Shown here: positions 33,453-45,446 of the stretch, one piece after another | How the letters are laid out: the number at the start of each line of letters is the position of its first letter | How positions within the stretch are numbered: position 1 is the stretch's first letter | Source of the DNA: Plazaster borealis | Lineage: Eukaryota > Echinodermata > Asteroidea > Forcipulatida > Labidiasteridae | NCBI GenBank assembly: GCA_021014325.1 | Contig: CM037470.1 | Coordinates: 1-64,000 of the forward strand | DNA: 64,000 bases | Direction: 5' to 3' | The notes under the pieces: model-generated | Seen by the model: the letters and a program-made list of their open reading frames with translations, nothing else | Databases searched by the model: none | What the model was told of the DNA's origin: nothing | Position numbers and translations under genes: made by a program

Positions 33453-36400
33453 ATGTGGCCTTTCACCAAGAGTGCAAGTGTTGGCATTTTACCAGGAACT
33501 GGTTTGTATCCAGTAGGATGCATGGACATCATGTCAGACAGCAGTTTGTCGGGGTAATTTGTTTATTTTATATTTTGGGTTTTTTAAATAAAAATACATT
33601 CAAAATCATCATATCATTAATATATCCAACCAACTTCAGTTTAGTCATTGAATGGAGGTAACATGACTGCACAGTAATCAATAAAACACATTCAGTTGGC
33701 CTTTCTTTATCCAATTGTGATTTTCCATTTGTTCAGAACCAACAAAAATAAAGTGATGGGTACATATTTGCTTTCTATTGAAATGCTTATAAGTTTGGTT
33801 TAGTTTATCCATTATTCTAAAGAAAATGACTAAACTTTCACAAAATAATAATCATGAAGTTTCATGCTGGTTACAGCAAATACATTGAAAGAAAGTATTG
33901 AATAGGTATAAAACAAAACAACAAACAAGTGCTGTTTTTTGTATATTCTTTTATATTATTTTCTTTTTCTTTTTTTTGCAGAACCTTCCTCCGATTATTT
34001 TATCCAACAAATAAACAAAACAAAAATCCCTCAAACTTTCCATCCTGGCTCCCAAGTAAAGAATATGCAAGAGGGTACATTGACTACACAGGATTCAAAA
34101 ACTCAGGAGCATCATTCACTGCAGCAATTCTCAATTATTTGACAGGTGAGTCAAAAAAACTAGTAAGAGATCACAGGATTTGTTTTGACAATAGTTTATA
34201 TAAATAACTATTTGATAAATAACCCAGTGGGGCAGCGTAACATGTGCTCTGATGCTGAAAGGATTATTCATCACAACACTCTAATTTGAAGGGGGGAAAA
34301 ACCTGACGGCGATATTCAAACCTTTTCATTCATTCATTACAACATTTATTTCCTTTAATGCACCTTCATCATAATGAATGTGCAGGTTTCTAAATAAAAA
34401 GAAGGAATAATGTTTATGTACATAAGCTATTTTGCTGTCCATGAGGACACTACTCACACTACCAAGAGTACTATACTGATGACAGCATCTGTTTCTGAAG
34501 CATAGTTAATATCGTTACTCTAGACTACTACCATGACTACTTTGTTTTGCTTTACAGAAGACTTCAAGATCCCAGCAACTTGGAATGCCCCACTTGCCAA
34601 GTCAGAATCTCCTTTTCCGGTGTTGATATTCTCACATGGTCTGTCTGGATGCAGAACGACTTACTCCACAATATGTCTTGAAATGGCTTCCCATGGTTTC
34701 ATTGTTGGCGCTGTTGAACACAGGTAAAAGATTGCTTAGGTTTGCCTACTGGTGGTTTCATTTTTGTAGAATTTAAACACAAATTTCAGTGGAAGTTTAA
34801 CATGGATCAGTTTATTCTGTCTGTTTCTTTAGATTCCTTCTTGTCATTTTATTCTTCAATTTATTCATCTTTAAAGTTAAATTACTATTATTATTTTGTT
34901 TTCTTTCTTTTTTGTTTTGTGTTGGATTGTTTTTGGTCAGTGCCCCAAGTGGACATTTAAAATAGAAGCTTCCTTTCGGCTTCTGAAAATGCCCCATATT
35001 GATTTGCTCCTATAATCCTTTTCAATTTTTGTTCTCCAATCAGTTATTGATGTCTTTGATATAAATACTTGTTCTGTATTTGTTTACTATTGTTTCATTT
35101 TCACCAATATGAAAATAAATGTCAAATTTAATTGAAACAAAACAATAACTCGGGTTATGAGAGATGCCAAACTCACCCTTACTTACAATTTGATAGGCTG
35201 TGATAGTAGAAACTCATTAAGATATTGTTTTGGGTTATTCCAGAGACAAGTCGGCTTGCACAACATACATCATCAAAGAAGTATCTGAAGAAAATGATGA
35301 TGGCTGTGAGGCGCCCGCTAGAAGCAGAATACAGGAATGGATACCTATTCTCCTTGTGGAAGGAGATGATTTCGAGATCAGGAACAATCAGGTGACTGAA
35401 ACAGAGATTAGGATTCAGACCTGTCTTCACCTTGTAATTGTATGATAGATTTATTCAAGCTTCATCCATGTGTTTTTTTCTAATAGTATGACAAGTCACC
35501 ATTGCTATGTATTTTGTCTTTATCTGTTGAGACCAATAAGTAAACATAATAAATAAATATATAATTTTGTTATGGTCTGTAAAGGTGGACAATATTTTCA
35601 AGTTGATTCAATTGTTTTTTGTGTTTTTTTCCCCAGCTAAATACTAGAGCCGCAGAGTGCATTCGTGCATTGGACTTACTTCTCAGGATGAATAATGGTG
35701 AAACAGTAGTCAACTCACTCGATGACAAGTTTGATGCAACCATGTTCAAGGTAACATTTCTAGGGCTAATCCATCCTACGTCTAAGATGGTTGACTTGTG
35801 AGAACAGTGGCATGACATTTTCATTTGGTGGAGAAGGCTATTTAAAGATCTACTTGAACAAAAACGGCAACAAGTGATCTTTGCTGAAATTCATTTGAAA
35901 TGTTTTCAATCTATAAGGAAATTGAGTTCAAATGAGATTAAACCTATTTTAATTGTGTAAAAAACAATAATTTTGAATACCCTTCTCCGGTGCTTTTCAG
36001 AAAGATTCGCGAAAAGCCCTGTTACGTCATTACTCATGTCTTTATGTGGGAGCTCCGTTTTGTAGAGCCGCTTTGTTGCAGCATGGAGGTATAACAAAGC
36101 AACATCCCACATATGACGTCAAAGTATTGTCATTTTGATGCTCGCCGTCAACGGCAGAAGTATTTCTAGTTTTTCAAAAACCTTGAGGTTGGGGCCTAAT
36201 TTTTTGTATTAATAATTATGAAAAATATAAAAACTTCATATGATAAACAAACATATTATAAACAAGTTTAAATAGCATTTCTAGAATTTCGGGGGACAAG
36301 GGTCCTGAGCTGGGGGGGGGGGGGGGGTCCTGCCCCCCTCTGGTCACATCACTGTGTAAGAAGTAATTATTTGTAATTTGTACGAAGACTTGTTTTATAG

Positions 36401-38180
36401 CCTTACATCAGTTTTCTTTTAAGTTACATTTCAATTATAAATATTTTGTATTCTTTCAGAATGTGATGAATATAGACAAGGTTGGGATTTGTGGACATTC
36501 ATTTGGAGCTGCAACATCTCTACAAAGTTTAGCAAAAGACAAACGATTCAAGTAAGTGGAGACGAACACACCGCTCAAAAGCAGTTGTTTTCTGGTACGA
36601 TTATTTGATTATATGAGATTGGTATTAAATGAATGTGCCATCCCCTTCCTGCCTCCACAAATAGTTTTACTTTGCACATTGTCAGTGTTACAGTGTAGAA
36701 CATCTCTTCGCATTCTGTCAGGCTTGTAATTTTAGGATTTTACATTGATCTCCCTGAACCTTCAGATTTTCTTTAAAGAAGCAAAATTTATAGCCATCAC
36801 AGAGTTGAAAAGACTCTGCCCTCGGTATGACCTGTCCTCTAGCTATTTTATTGAAATGATGTAGAGAGTTTGTAAAACTCTAAAATGTAAAATCCTGTAA
36901 GTTGATTCGGGCTTCATCTACTTGTTTATGTAATTCTTCTTTCAATGATTGTTATATTGGTTGTTTTGCAGAGGAGCACCACTTGCAGCAGATACCAGCG
37001 CTTTTAAAGTTTCCATTATTAGTATTATCTCTAAACCAAGAGGAAACTGTTATTCAATTGTCATGGTTTTCATTTTTCACACAGTCTCACCCCTGTTCTG
37101 TATTTGGCAAATAAAAAAACAATTGTTGAGTTAGTTGTTCTTGTCTTCACTCTTCTTCAGTACCATGGCCATGTTTAGGAGTACATCTTCTTCATTAATC
37201 AGTGATTATATTTATTTTTTTTCAGGGTTGGGGTAGCGTTAGATGCGTGGCTTTTCCCTGTTGATAAAACAAGTTATGCCGATATTGAACAACCTGTGCT
37301 TTTAATAAACACCGAGAAGTTTCATTGGCCGGCAAACATCGCAAAAATGACCAGACTGGTGCCTGACTTCAACCAACCCACCGATGATAGGAGAATGATA
37401 ACGATAAGGTTAGGATCAAGACAAATTCTCTAAGATGACTAGGAGAATGAAATCAAGGTTGTTGTGTGCAGATGCAAATTTTAATAAGTATACAAGTTGC
37501 TTTGATAGAGAAGTGTTATATTATTCTTCTTTTTACTTGTTACTTCTTTAAACTCTTTGGCAGGGGTACTGTTCATCAAAGTCAGACTGACTTCACCCTT
37601 CTGTTCCGATCCTCAGTGTCAAAATGGATGAAGTTTGCAGGAACATTGGATCCTAAGATTGGCATGGAGATCAATCTAAATGCCACGGTTGCCTTTCTTT
37701 CTGCTAAACTCGGTGAGTGTTTTTTAATTTTTTGTTTTTTCTTTGCTGTTTTTAATTTCAGAGCTCTTTGCATTGTTACTCAAGGTCTTTCACCTTTTGT
37801 CTTGGTCTTAATTTGAATGTTATTGACCAGGGCAGCAATATAAATGACCAGGACACCAATGTAAATGACCAGGGCACCAAAGTAAAGCGCATTGATCGCT
37901 GTTGTAAAATGCACTTTAAGAACTAGTTATTATTATTACTATTATTAATAGTTATGGTGCACATGTATTATTTGTACAGGTTGTTTTTGTGTTAGTAAGA
38001 TGCAGTTCTAATGTAAACCATTAATTATAAATAATGATATGTTTTTGTTTTGTCCATTTAGGGATGCCATACAACAAGGAGTATGACAAGATACTACGTG
38101 GTGAAAATAAACACGTTATAATTGGCACAAACATCAAGCTTGACCCAGACAAGGTATTAGAAACTCAGGCTAGTTTGTAA
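33453..38180 (+). CDS. PAFAH2: Platelet-activating factor acetylhydrolase, type II-like
   Basis: Serine lipase that removes short or oxidised acyl chains from PAF and phospholipids. Nine coding exons in phase: 33453-33553, 33982-34145, 34558-34723, 35244-35391, 35637-35750, 36460-36551, 37226-37408, 37564-37712 and 38062-38180; 1236 nt, 411 aa (human PAFAH2 about 392). Hallmarks are G.FLRLFYP near the N-terminus, FSHGLSGCRTTYS (oxyanion region), EWIP, the nucleophile elbow GHSFG with Ser245, catalytic Asp268 in LDAW, and His327 in TVHQSQTDF. The Ser-to-Asp spacing (23) is the human one. No signal peptide or hydrophobic leader follows the ATG, which favours the intracellular type over the secreted plasma enzyme. 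The N-terminal P.G..PVGC.D.M pattern fits PAFAH2 and supports the chosen start. A run of 16 G's lies in intron 5 (36312-36327). Confidence 0.95.
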
Positions 38181-38262
38181 AAACAATCAATTGTTTCTAG
38201 AAATCTGTCAATTGTGTTTCAGAATTAAAGCACTTCGCATTCCAAAAAAGCTGGATTATTGA

Positions 38263-38268
38263 AATAAA
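38263..38268 (+). terminator. Likely poly(A) signal of PAFAH2
   Basis: AATAAA lies 83 bp after the stop codon. Confidence 0.6.
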
Positions 38269-38879
38269 ACGATCCATTTATAGCAAAGTAAGAATGTTTT
38301 CAAAAAATTCACACAAAAGTCACCTTGAAACTTGAGCAGAATAGTCCTGCAGTAGTGCGAAGTGACTTGGTCAGATGAAGGTATTTAACATAATGTTCAA
38401 TTCAGGAAATGAAAAGAATGGAGAATGGGTCCTCCGGTGGTGCAAGATTGACGCTTGTCGTGTGATCCATTGAAGACTAGCAATGCACACTTACCATCTG
38501 CAGTTCAATTATGTCTAAGTTACCTACATTACTCACTGGGCTGATAGTCTAAATAGTTAACGAAAATTGATGCCACTTGGTTCTTAATCAACTGACAAAC
38601 AATCTTGACTAATTAATTAGTCGGTTACAATTGTTTTGTCTTATTTTTCTCAGTTACTTTATAGACAGTTGATCTGAAAATTTTCCTTGAAAAATAGATT
38701 GTAGTTCTGAGTGATTTTTGTCTTTCCTTTGGTTTTGTTTTTTTCTCTTTGTATTTTCTTGACATGTGAAAACCATAGACTACTAATACTAATTCTCTTA
38801 GCTCCTGTACTGTAACTGTAACCCTACTGATGACCGTATCTGTTAAAATATTTTCAAAGACCATTTTGGACAAGGGTTG

Positions 38880-39140
38880 AAGAATTGTCTCTAAAAACAC
38901 ATTGAGATTGCACAGACAAGCTCTGGTGTTTCTGACCAGTAGAGTGTGGGTTTGAATCCCTGTCGTGGCAATTGTCCTTAAGCAAGACACTTAACCATTA
39001 TTGCTTCATCCTTCGAAAGGGATGTAAAGCCGTAGGTCCCGTGTGTTGTGAAAATTTACCCAATTTGGCAAAAAGATACCAAAAGTGCCCTTTAATGGGA
39101 ATTTTTGTAATTTGTTCTTACGTTATGTACAAATTGATGA
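38880..39140 (+). mobile_element. V-SINE-like retroposon
   Basis: A B-box-containing head (GGGTTTGAATCCC at about 38948) is followed by the motifs TTAAGCAAGACACTTAACC and ATTGCTTC, then GATGTAAAGCCGTAGGTCCC. This combination is familiar from SINEs of fishes and marine deuterostomes. The ends are not well defined. Confidence 0.65.
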
Positions 39141-40690
39141 AATGAACATTGTGGCAAGTTCCATAAAAAACGCTTGAGTACTTTGGAGAATACTGAGGGC
39201 ACTTTGTGCACTGGACTCAAGCTCAACATGTAGTCGTACTGCTCTTGTAAAGTTTAATTTTTCGTGGCCAGTTTTCAGAATTTATTTGATGTAAATGCCA
39301 CAATTATATCTGATATCTATTGAATTAAAAATTTATTGTAATAAATTTATATATTTTTTATGAGAAATTTGTATGTCTTATTGTCATACATGATGTAATT
39401 TATATAAAAGTAACCATGACTTTTTTAATACAGCTAATAGTTTATTTTAGTTTTTTTATAATTTAACTTTAATGTAAAATTTATATTTTCTGGAGAATGA
39501 AACATTTTAGGCTATAATTGTTGTGTGTGTCATGTACACACTCGGATTCTGAACAAGGTAACATAAGAATGTTATTTTCTAAATAGGATCATTTAAATAA
39601 TAATTGTCTTGTGTAACCGCAAAAAGAAATCCTGATAAAAACAAACTTGCCGAATTAATAATGAAGAGGTTTGTTTGGAAAGTAAATCATTTCAAGTTGA
39701 GGGAGTTTTGGTTATTAACCCCGGGTAGCATTTTGTTGTAGACATGCTTCAATCAGTGTGATTAAAGGAAGTAAACTGGCTTTTCTCAAGCCTCAAAAGA
39801 CAACTGGGTTTTTTTCAAAATCTAATTTAAAATGTGTGCGGGAATTTCATGGGTTGTTAAACCTGACAGACTCTTGATGGATTTGATTGATTTGATTGAC
39901 ATGTCTGAAGACGGGAATAGCTGCAGTTCTACTCTCCATTTGTTTCGGATCTGTTAAAGGGCTTCATGAATGTCATTCATGTTTAACAACGCATGAAATT
40001 AGTTTCTCACAATTAATTGACTGCTACATATGAAAGAATCTCAGGACAAGTCTTAAAACACTTGTCAAGATTTAATTGGCAAACTTTGGTTTTCCCCCTT
40101 GCTTCTGGTCTTAACTTATTTCGCGATTTGCCTTTTACATGTTTTCGTTCATATCTTCCTTTGATAATCGATTTAAAACAAAAAACAATTGTTTACTATC
40201 AGTTTGACAAGTGTATCATCTTATAAGTTTGTGTGTAACTTTTTGTGTTTATACACTTTAAGAAAGATATTTGTATTTGTTTAATTAATTTCTCAATTTA
40301 TTTATTTATTTATTTAATTTTGGTATACCCTTTAAGTGGTGGTTATATCTATTCTCCCATAAGTTTAGTGCCCATGGTAAATCCACTTTCGTTGGATCTG
40401 CCCCCCAAAGTGCAAAATTGCCATTTAACATGGTCTCTGTAAAGTAGCCTAACACTGATTTCAAAGTAACATCAACCATCCTTCTTTAGAGTATGCCGAT
40501 AGTTCTCTGTTCAGCACATGCGTACCAATGCTATGTACACAAACACACATGGTTATCGACATCCTCATAATAGAAAGTTCAAGACTTTGTAAAAAGGTTG
40601 CCTACTTGTGGCCAGTGTATAGACCTACCCACTTGTTATAAATTCATCCAATCTTGCTTTGAAAGTGACGTAGGCCTATTGAACGGTTCC
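39141..40690. other. Unassigned intergenic DNA
   Basis: AT-rich, no recognisable exon. Includes an ATTT-type microsatellite near 40298-40320. Confidence 0.4.
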
Positions 40691-40692
40691 TA

Positions 40693-40769
40693 ATTGGCTT
40701 GTAGTGGAAACTTTTAGACCAATCAATGTCTCAAACACACCGATGACGTCAATCTCCCACACTATAAAA
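40693..40769 (+). promoter_or_regulatory. CCAAT / CRE / TATA promoter
   Basis: Ordered elements: inverted CCAAT (ATTGG) at 40693-40697, CCAAT at 40719-40723, a perfect cyclic-AMP response element TGACGTCA at 40744-40751, and TATAAAA at 40763-40769. Transcription would be expected to start near 40793-40800, placing the ATG of the next feature about 50 bases into the message. A perfect CRE so close to a TATA box suggests regulation by CREB/ATF factors (inference). Confidence 0.7.
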
Positions 40770-40846
40770 CCCCACCCAGACTTGCATAGCTGGAGAATTA
40801 TCTCGCACAAGCTTTGCTGATTAGATTTCCATTGTTAACAGCAGCC

Positions 40847-40928
40847 ATGGCAAAGTTTTCATCTTGGTGTGGATTGACAAAACTGCAGAAGATAACACTG
40901 ATTGTCCTCGTCCAGTTGCCATACTTGG
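40847..40928 (+). CDS. First exon of an unidentified secreted or membrane protein
   Basis: An ATG in good context (GCAGCCATGG) opens 27 codons plus one base and ends at a strong donor G|GTAAGTATC. The peptide begins MAKFSSWCGLTKLQK and continues with a hydrophobic core ITLIVLVQLPYLG, which looks like a signal peptide. Position fits the promoter immediately upstream. I could not identify the remaining exons with confidence. The acceptor at about 41031 puts a stop in frame. One at about 42797-42799 stays open for 24 codons and then stops, but nothing else supports it. No family recognised. Confidence 0.55.
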
Positions 40929-43045
40929 GTAAGTATCTCGTTCATGGTATTCTCGTGTGGTAGGGTTATTCATTTAATAAGAGTTAATGTACATTGATGT
41001 GTTTTCTTAACCTGCTCTTTTTGAACAGTTTAGATTTATTTGTCCATCCTCGGGTGGTGTCCTAAATTTGGATGTCACTGAACAACATAAAAATATCTCA
41101 AATTGATGACGGAGCCCAAGCCAAAGTTCGAGCATAGGCCGAGGTTTGGGAAAAGGCTCCAGAGTCACTGGAAAACGAACCTTTGATCCCAACTATCAAG
41201 GTAGGCCATGTTTTATATAACAAATACTTTGCCAACGATTAGTTGCTTTATTGCTAAAATGACAACTGTTAACAAAAACGGTGTTACACGCTGTTAGGGA
41301 TAACAGCACAGCCTATCATAGGTTTAAACTTGACATCCTTGGATATAGGGTTTGAAAGACAAATGCTTGCCAAGTTAAATTATATCATAAAAGACCCGAT
41401 TCACCCACTTTAATTGCTTTGTTTTTAATCCCACTGGTATTGGACTCGGCCCACCACAAACAAAGTCACTGCATTTTCTTAAATCGTTTGTTACTAACTC
41501 AATCCATCTGTATAATTCTGTAATCAGAAATTGTTATTAAATTTGATGCCTTGACAAAAACATGTCTGCAGCGAATTCTAACAAAGTCTGGAATCCTTAC
41601 AATAAATAACGCTTACATAAAATATAGTTGTATGTAAAGTTATAATATTTATTTGTTGACTATTCAATCAAAATAGTTTGAACACAAACTACACAGAAAC
41701 TATTGTCATAAGAAACTTTGACAAAAACATGTTAAAACAAACAACATGTAAACAGAATCTGACCAGATTGAGTCTTTCAAATTAATCCTCTCCCTACCCC
41801 TGCACCCCCTCCAGTTCTTGGCCTGATTTTTATGTCATAATAACCGATTTCTTTATTTCATATTCAGCTCAGAGCTTACTGTAATTTAAGAATTGGTTGC
41901 CAAAACTACTTTAATAAAAACAAATATCCCAACTATCTGTGATAATTATCAAAGCCTATTAGAATAACTCTGATATTCCAGTGTAACAATAACATGATTC
42001 TGTCGGTTAACTATACAAGGTCCTTATTACAATTTTGAATGAATTTTAAAAAATTGGTTCAGCATATTTTGAAGCACCTCGTAAAATGAGTTAATCAGTG
42101 ATGTGTCTTCCCCTGAGTATTTTTGGGCAGAGATAAACATGAATTTTGTTTAGAAAACATGTTTCTGTGATGTTTGAAGCCATTTTATGTTTAAGGCCCT
42201 GTTCATTACATGAAATTGCATGTTACAAATCTCATCGTTCTGAACCAGATGATTTGATTATTTTCAACAAGAAGCAGCAGTCATTGTTCATTTAAAGATC
42301 ACGTATCTTAACACCCTGTAGACTTGATTCTGACACTTGAATAAAACAGCACACGATTGTCTCACTATAAACCTTGGTCTATTGATTTGTTGCCAAGTCT
42401 GCTCTCCATAGTTTGGATTTGTTAGCAGAGTTTGCTCTCCATTTGGGTTTTTTTTCTTTCTCACCAAACAGAATTAGTAGGATTGCCGTTTCACTAGTCA
42501 ACTAGAATTTTGTTAACTAGTATGGAATTGTTGCTGAGTCCATGTGGTTCTGGTCCATATCTTAATGTGTTTGATTCAATGTTGGCATTTGTTTTATTCT
42601 TGAATTTGGTGCCATATAAGCCATTATGGTATGCATCAAAAGTGGTTTGCATACTGCTTCTGGAAAAATGAACAAGCCATCAGGACCATATGGAGAAATG
42701 GTTTTACTGGCCAGCCAAAAAGACCCCTATAATAACATTTTGTATACATTTTAAGTGTTCAGGTACAAAGATGAAAACTTCTATAGTACTTGCTGCAGGT
42801 AATCCCCCTGACCCATTAAGAGTCCTGAATAATAACTTCATAACTATAAAGTCTGTAAAGTCCATCTCCTAGATTTGCCAACATCATCGGCAATTTATCC
42901 ATGCTTGGTCAAAGCCATACATCACACTTTTAGGGTTAAGGAGATAAGATAATGTTTTCAAAAATATTTGAATGGATATGCGATGCTTCAAAGTAAAATG
43001 TTGTGAAAGTGAAAAGATTTATGTACCAAGCTTTGATATCAATGA
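40929..43045. other. Intron or intergenic DNA between the promoter and EBAG9
   Basis: Presumed first intron of the signal-peptide gene or intergenic DNA. No further coding exon could be supported, and no clear repeat seen. Confidence 0.4.
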
Positions 43046-45446
43046 TCACTTTAATTTAACTGCCAATTTACTTGAATCTTTCTTAGCTGCTCTCTGAGCT
43101 TCTCGTTCCGTCTTCTTCCGATGTTGCTCAGCAGATCTTTTATCTCTTTCTGCTTGTTTCTTCTCCTTGATAACTCTGTCTGCATCCCATGAGAGGTCAA
43201 TAGCTCCTGCTTCATCCTCCCAAGTGCCTTCATTGTTGTCATCCCATGTTGACAACTCGGACTGTTCCATTATCACACAAACAAAAGAAATGTCAAGTAA
43301 TAAACTAAAGGGAAACTGACTGGTTAAATTTGTAAACAATTTTTGGTTTGAACAAATCAAAATTAACTAGAGCAGGACATGATCCTGCGACCTCTGGATT
43401 AACGTGCCGGCGTTCTACCAACTGAGCTATCTAGCCCTATATTTGGCAGTCTCCCTAGAGCTAGACAGCTCAGTTGATAGAGTGCTGGCACGTTAACCCG
43501 GTGGTTACAGGTTCAATTTCTCTTTGTTCAAACCACAATTGTAAACAAAAGAAATATTTACAACAATAATACTATTAAGCAGGTTTCCAAGCACTAGTTA
43601 TTGATACATCTCACAATTATAACTAAAAAGAACTTTCTCAACTTGAAGGGAGCATAAGACTTTGACTATGGGCTAATCATAATTACATCTTATCCTCTAG
43701 AGTGCATTTTATTGATATAACCCTTGACTTACCGATGCCATTGGTGTTACATCAACATTCATTGATAACCGGTTGGACATTCCACTGTTCGGTAACCCTC
43801 CCCTACCACGGTCCTTTTTCCGGATCAATACCTTAACAAAAATAATCAATAAAATATTAATATTATAAACAAAATTAAGTTTGATGATAACTGGACACCA
43901 TGAATACAGAATCCAGTATGGTGATTTGCTTGGTATAAAATTGGTACATTCCAGTATTGTGTTCTGTAATAAACTTAATACTCATGTGTAGTATAGGTTT
44001 TCCCGGTCATTTTCCGCAAATTTAAACGCCTAAATTTGATTTAGCGCAAAATTGAAAGCTTTCTAAACATTTATTAAATTTTCACTTTTGTGCCATGTGA
44101 TTAAAAAAGATAACCATTCAATTTAACAATCCAATTGAACAGCAATCAAATTTGCAGCAAATTTTTGCAGAAATCCCCATTTGAGCCTACTCTGCTAAAT
44201 TAAATGTTGATTTCGCATGGCTAAAATGAATGACTTATAAGTTTAAAAGATTATAATGATATGTAAATTCGCATGCCTCAAAATTGTTGAATGATGGTTT
44301 CAATTTAGGAAAAGAAATCGCTTTAATTTGAATGCATGAAAGTGAAATTTTGCTTTTTTTGCCAAAAATGACAGGGGAAACCTATACATGTATGCATGAA
44401 TTTATTTACAGCACCACACAATATAACACAAAGCTATTAACAAGTAATACTTTATAGCAGAAGTACAACAGCCAAAACACCATATGATGCATAATTTCTT
44501 CCTTTCAAAAATATTGGTTTCAAAGAATTCTTGTCAGCTGAGAAGCTTGGACCAATCAGTCCACTTTAAATCGTAAAATCCAAAGCAAATTAATCGTTGC
44601 CTTTCTTGAATCCAAGATTGACCTTGTTGTCTTTTTCCTAAATGATGACACCAGGGCAATAATACATACTGTTCTTTTCAAAGTGGGTGTCATGTCACTG
44701 AAGTAATCCATCTCAGGGATTTCTTTGGCAGGTTGATTTAAATCCACTTGTTGTTGGGCAAGATGAGGAGCGTTGGGTTCTACTACGATACTTGTTGGTG
44801 CACCTGCATAATCCCAATCATCCCAGTCTGCTACATCTTGCTGTGAATGTGAGCAATAAATCAACTGTTAGATTAGAAATGGGTAATTGTACCATTTCAA
44901 GTTTGCCCTACTTGACAGGTGTGTTTTGCATGGGGAAATGATCTATACCATAACAAGTGTGCAATAATCATTCTCCTTGTCTTTAAGTTCAGTGTAACTT
45001 AAGTTAGAGATGACATAAAACCAAATGCTCATCCCTAGATCAGGCCTGGAACTTCATCTTTTGGGGCGCTTCCATTGGGAAAATCTTAAAGTTTATGGGA
45101 AACTTATGAAGGGGAACCAAGACCAAGACTAGGGCAACAGAGGCCATGGCCTCTTTTGCCTTTGTAATTCCAGGCCTGCTACATCCTTCTTTCTTTCTTT
45201 TTTTAGAGAGATTTGGTCATTGCTTCCATAAATTAATACTATGCTTTTATTAAACAATGTACATACATCGTGATCATTAGGGGAGTTGGCTGCAGATGGG
45301 GTGCTTATGTTGCTGGAATGTTTTGGCAAGTCGATGTCACTTTTACTGCGTCGATGAAATCTACTAAATAAGATACGCTTCAGGAACCCGAACACACATG
45401 CCAGAAAGTTGCATATGAACCACTTGTTACATCTGATGGTCGCCAT
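43046..45446 (-). CDS. EBAG9: EBAG9 / RCAS1 Golgi membrane protein
   Basis: EBAG9 is a small Golgi membrane protein linked to secretory-vesicle maturation and O-glycan processing. Four coding exons, all phase 0: 45446-45267, 44840-44670, 43831-43733 and 43261-43046; 666 nt, 221 aa (human 213). The N-terminus has a hydrophobic, Cys-containing segment at about residues 9-27 (FICNFLACVFGFLKR), the membrane anchor, followed by a basic patch. The conserved acidic core DYFSDMTPT lies near residue 110. STWDDNNEGTWEDEAG, SWDADRV and a Lys/Glu/Arg-rich coiled coil running to the end (AEQHRKK.EREAQR..KK) match the human C-terminus. Intron 2 holds a TATAGG-ended MITE and intron 3 a head-to-head SINE pair. 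Confidence 0.95.
43309..43438 (-). mobile_element. tRNA-derived SINE in EBAG9 intron 3, minus copy
   Basis: Head on the minus strand: GGGCTAGATAGCTCAGTTGG (A box), then CCGGCACGTTAATCC and a B-box-like GGTCGCAGGATCATGTCC. The body ends in CAGTCAGTTTCCC. It is the same family as 6890-7021. The tRNA-like part could be Asn(GTT)-derived, judged only from the loop sequence. Confidence 0.8.
43459..43552 (+). mobile_element. tRNA-derived SINE in EBAG9 intron 3, plus copy
   Basis: GAGCTAGACAGCTCAGTTGA, TGCTGGCACGTTAACCC and a B box GGTTACAGGTTCAATTTC, followed by the CTTTGTTCAAACCACAATTG body. It stands head-to-head with the minus copy, 20 bases apart. Confidence 0.75.
43992..44386. mobile_element. 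TATAGG-ended MITE in EBAG9 intron 2
   Basis: The left end TATAGGTTTTCCCGGTCATT is mirrored by the right end AATGACAGGGGAAACCTATA. A second member lies at 52049-52529. The interiors are rich in GAAATTGAAT/TGCATGAAAG-like words in several orientations. Confidence 0.75.

Noticed and set aside
42690..42872. Second exon of the signal-peptide gene
   Set aside because: The acceptor at 42797-42799 gives an in-phase short tail, but there is no cysteine pattern, dibasic site or family similarity to support it.
43371..43510. Functional tRNA genes
   Set aside because: A and B boxes are present, but the body shared with other loci and the poor stem pairing indicate SINE heads.
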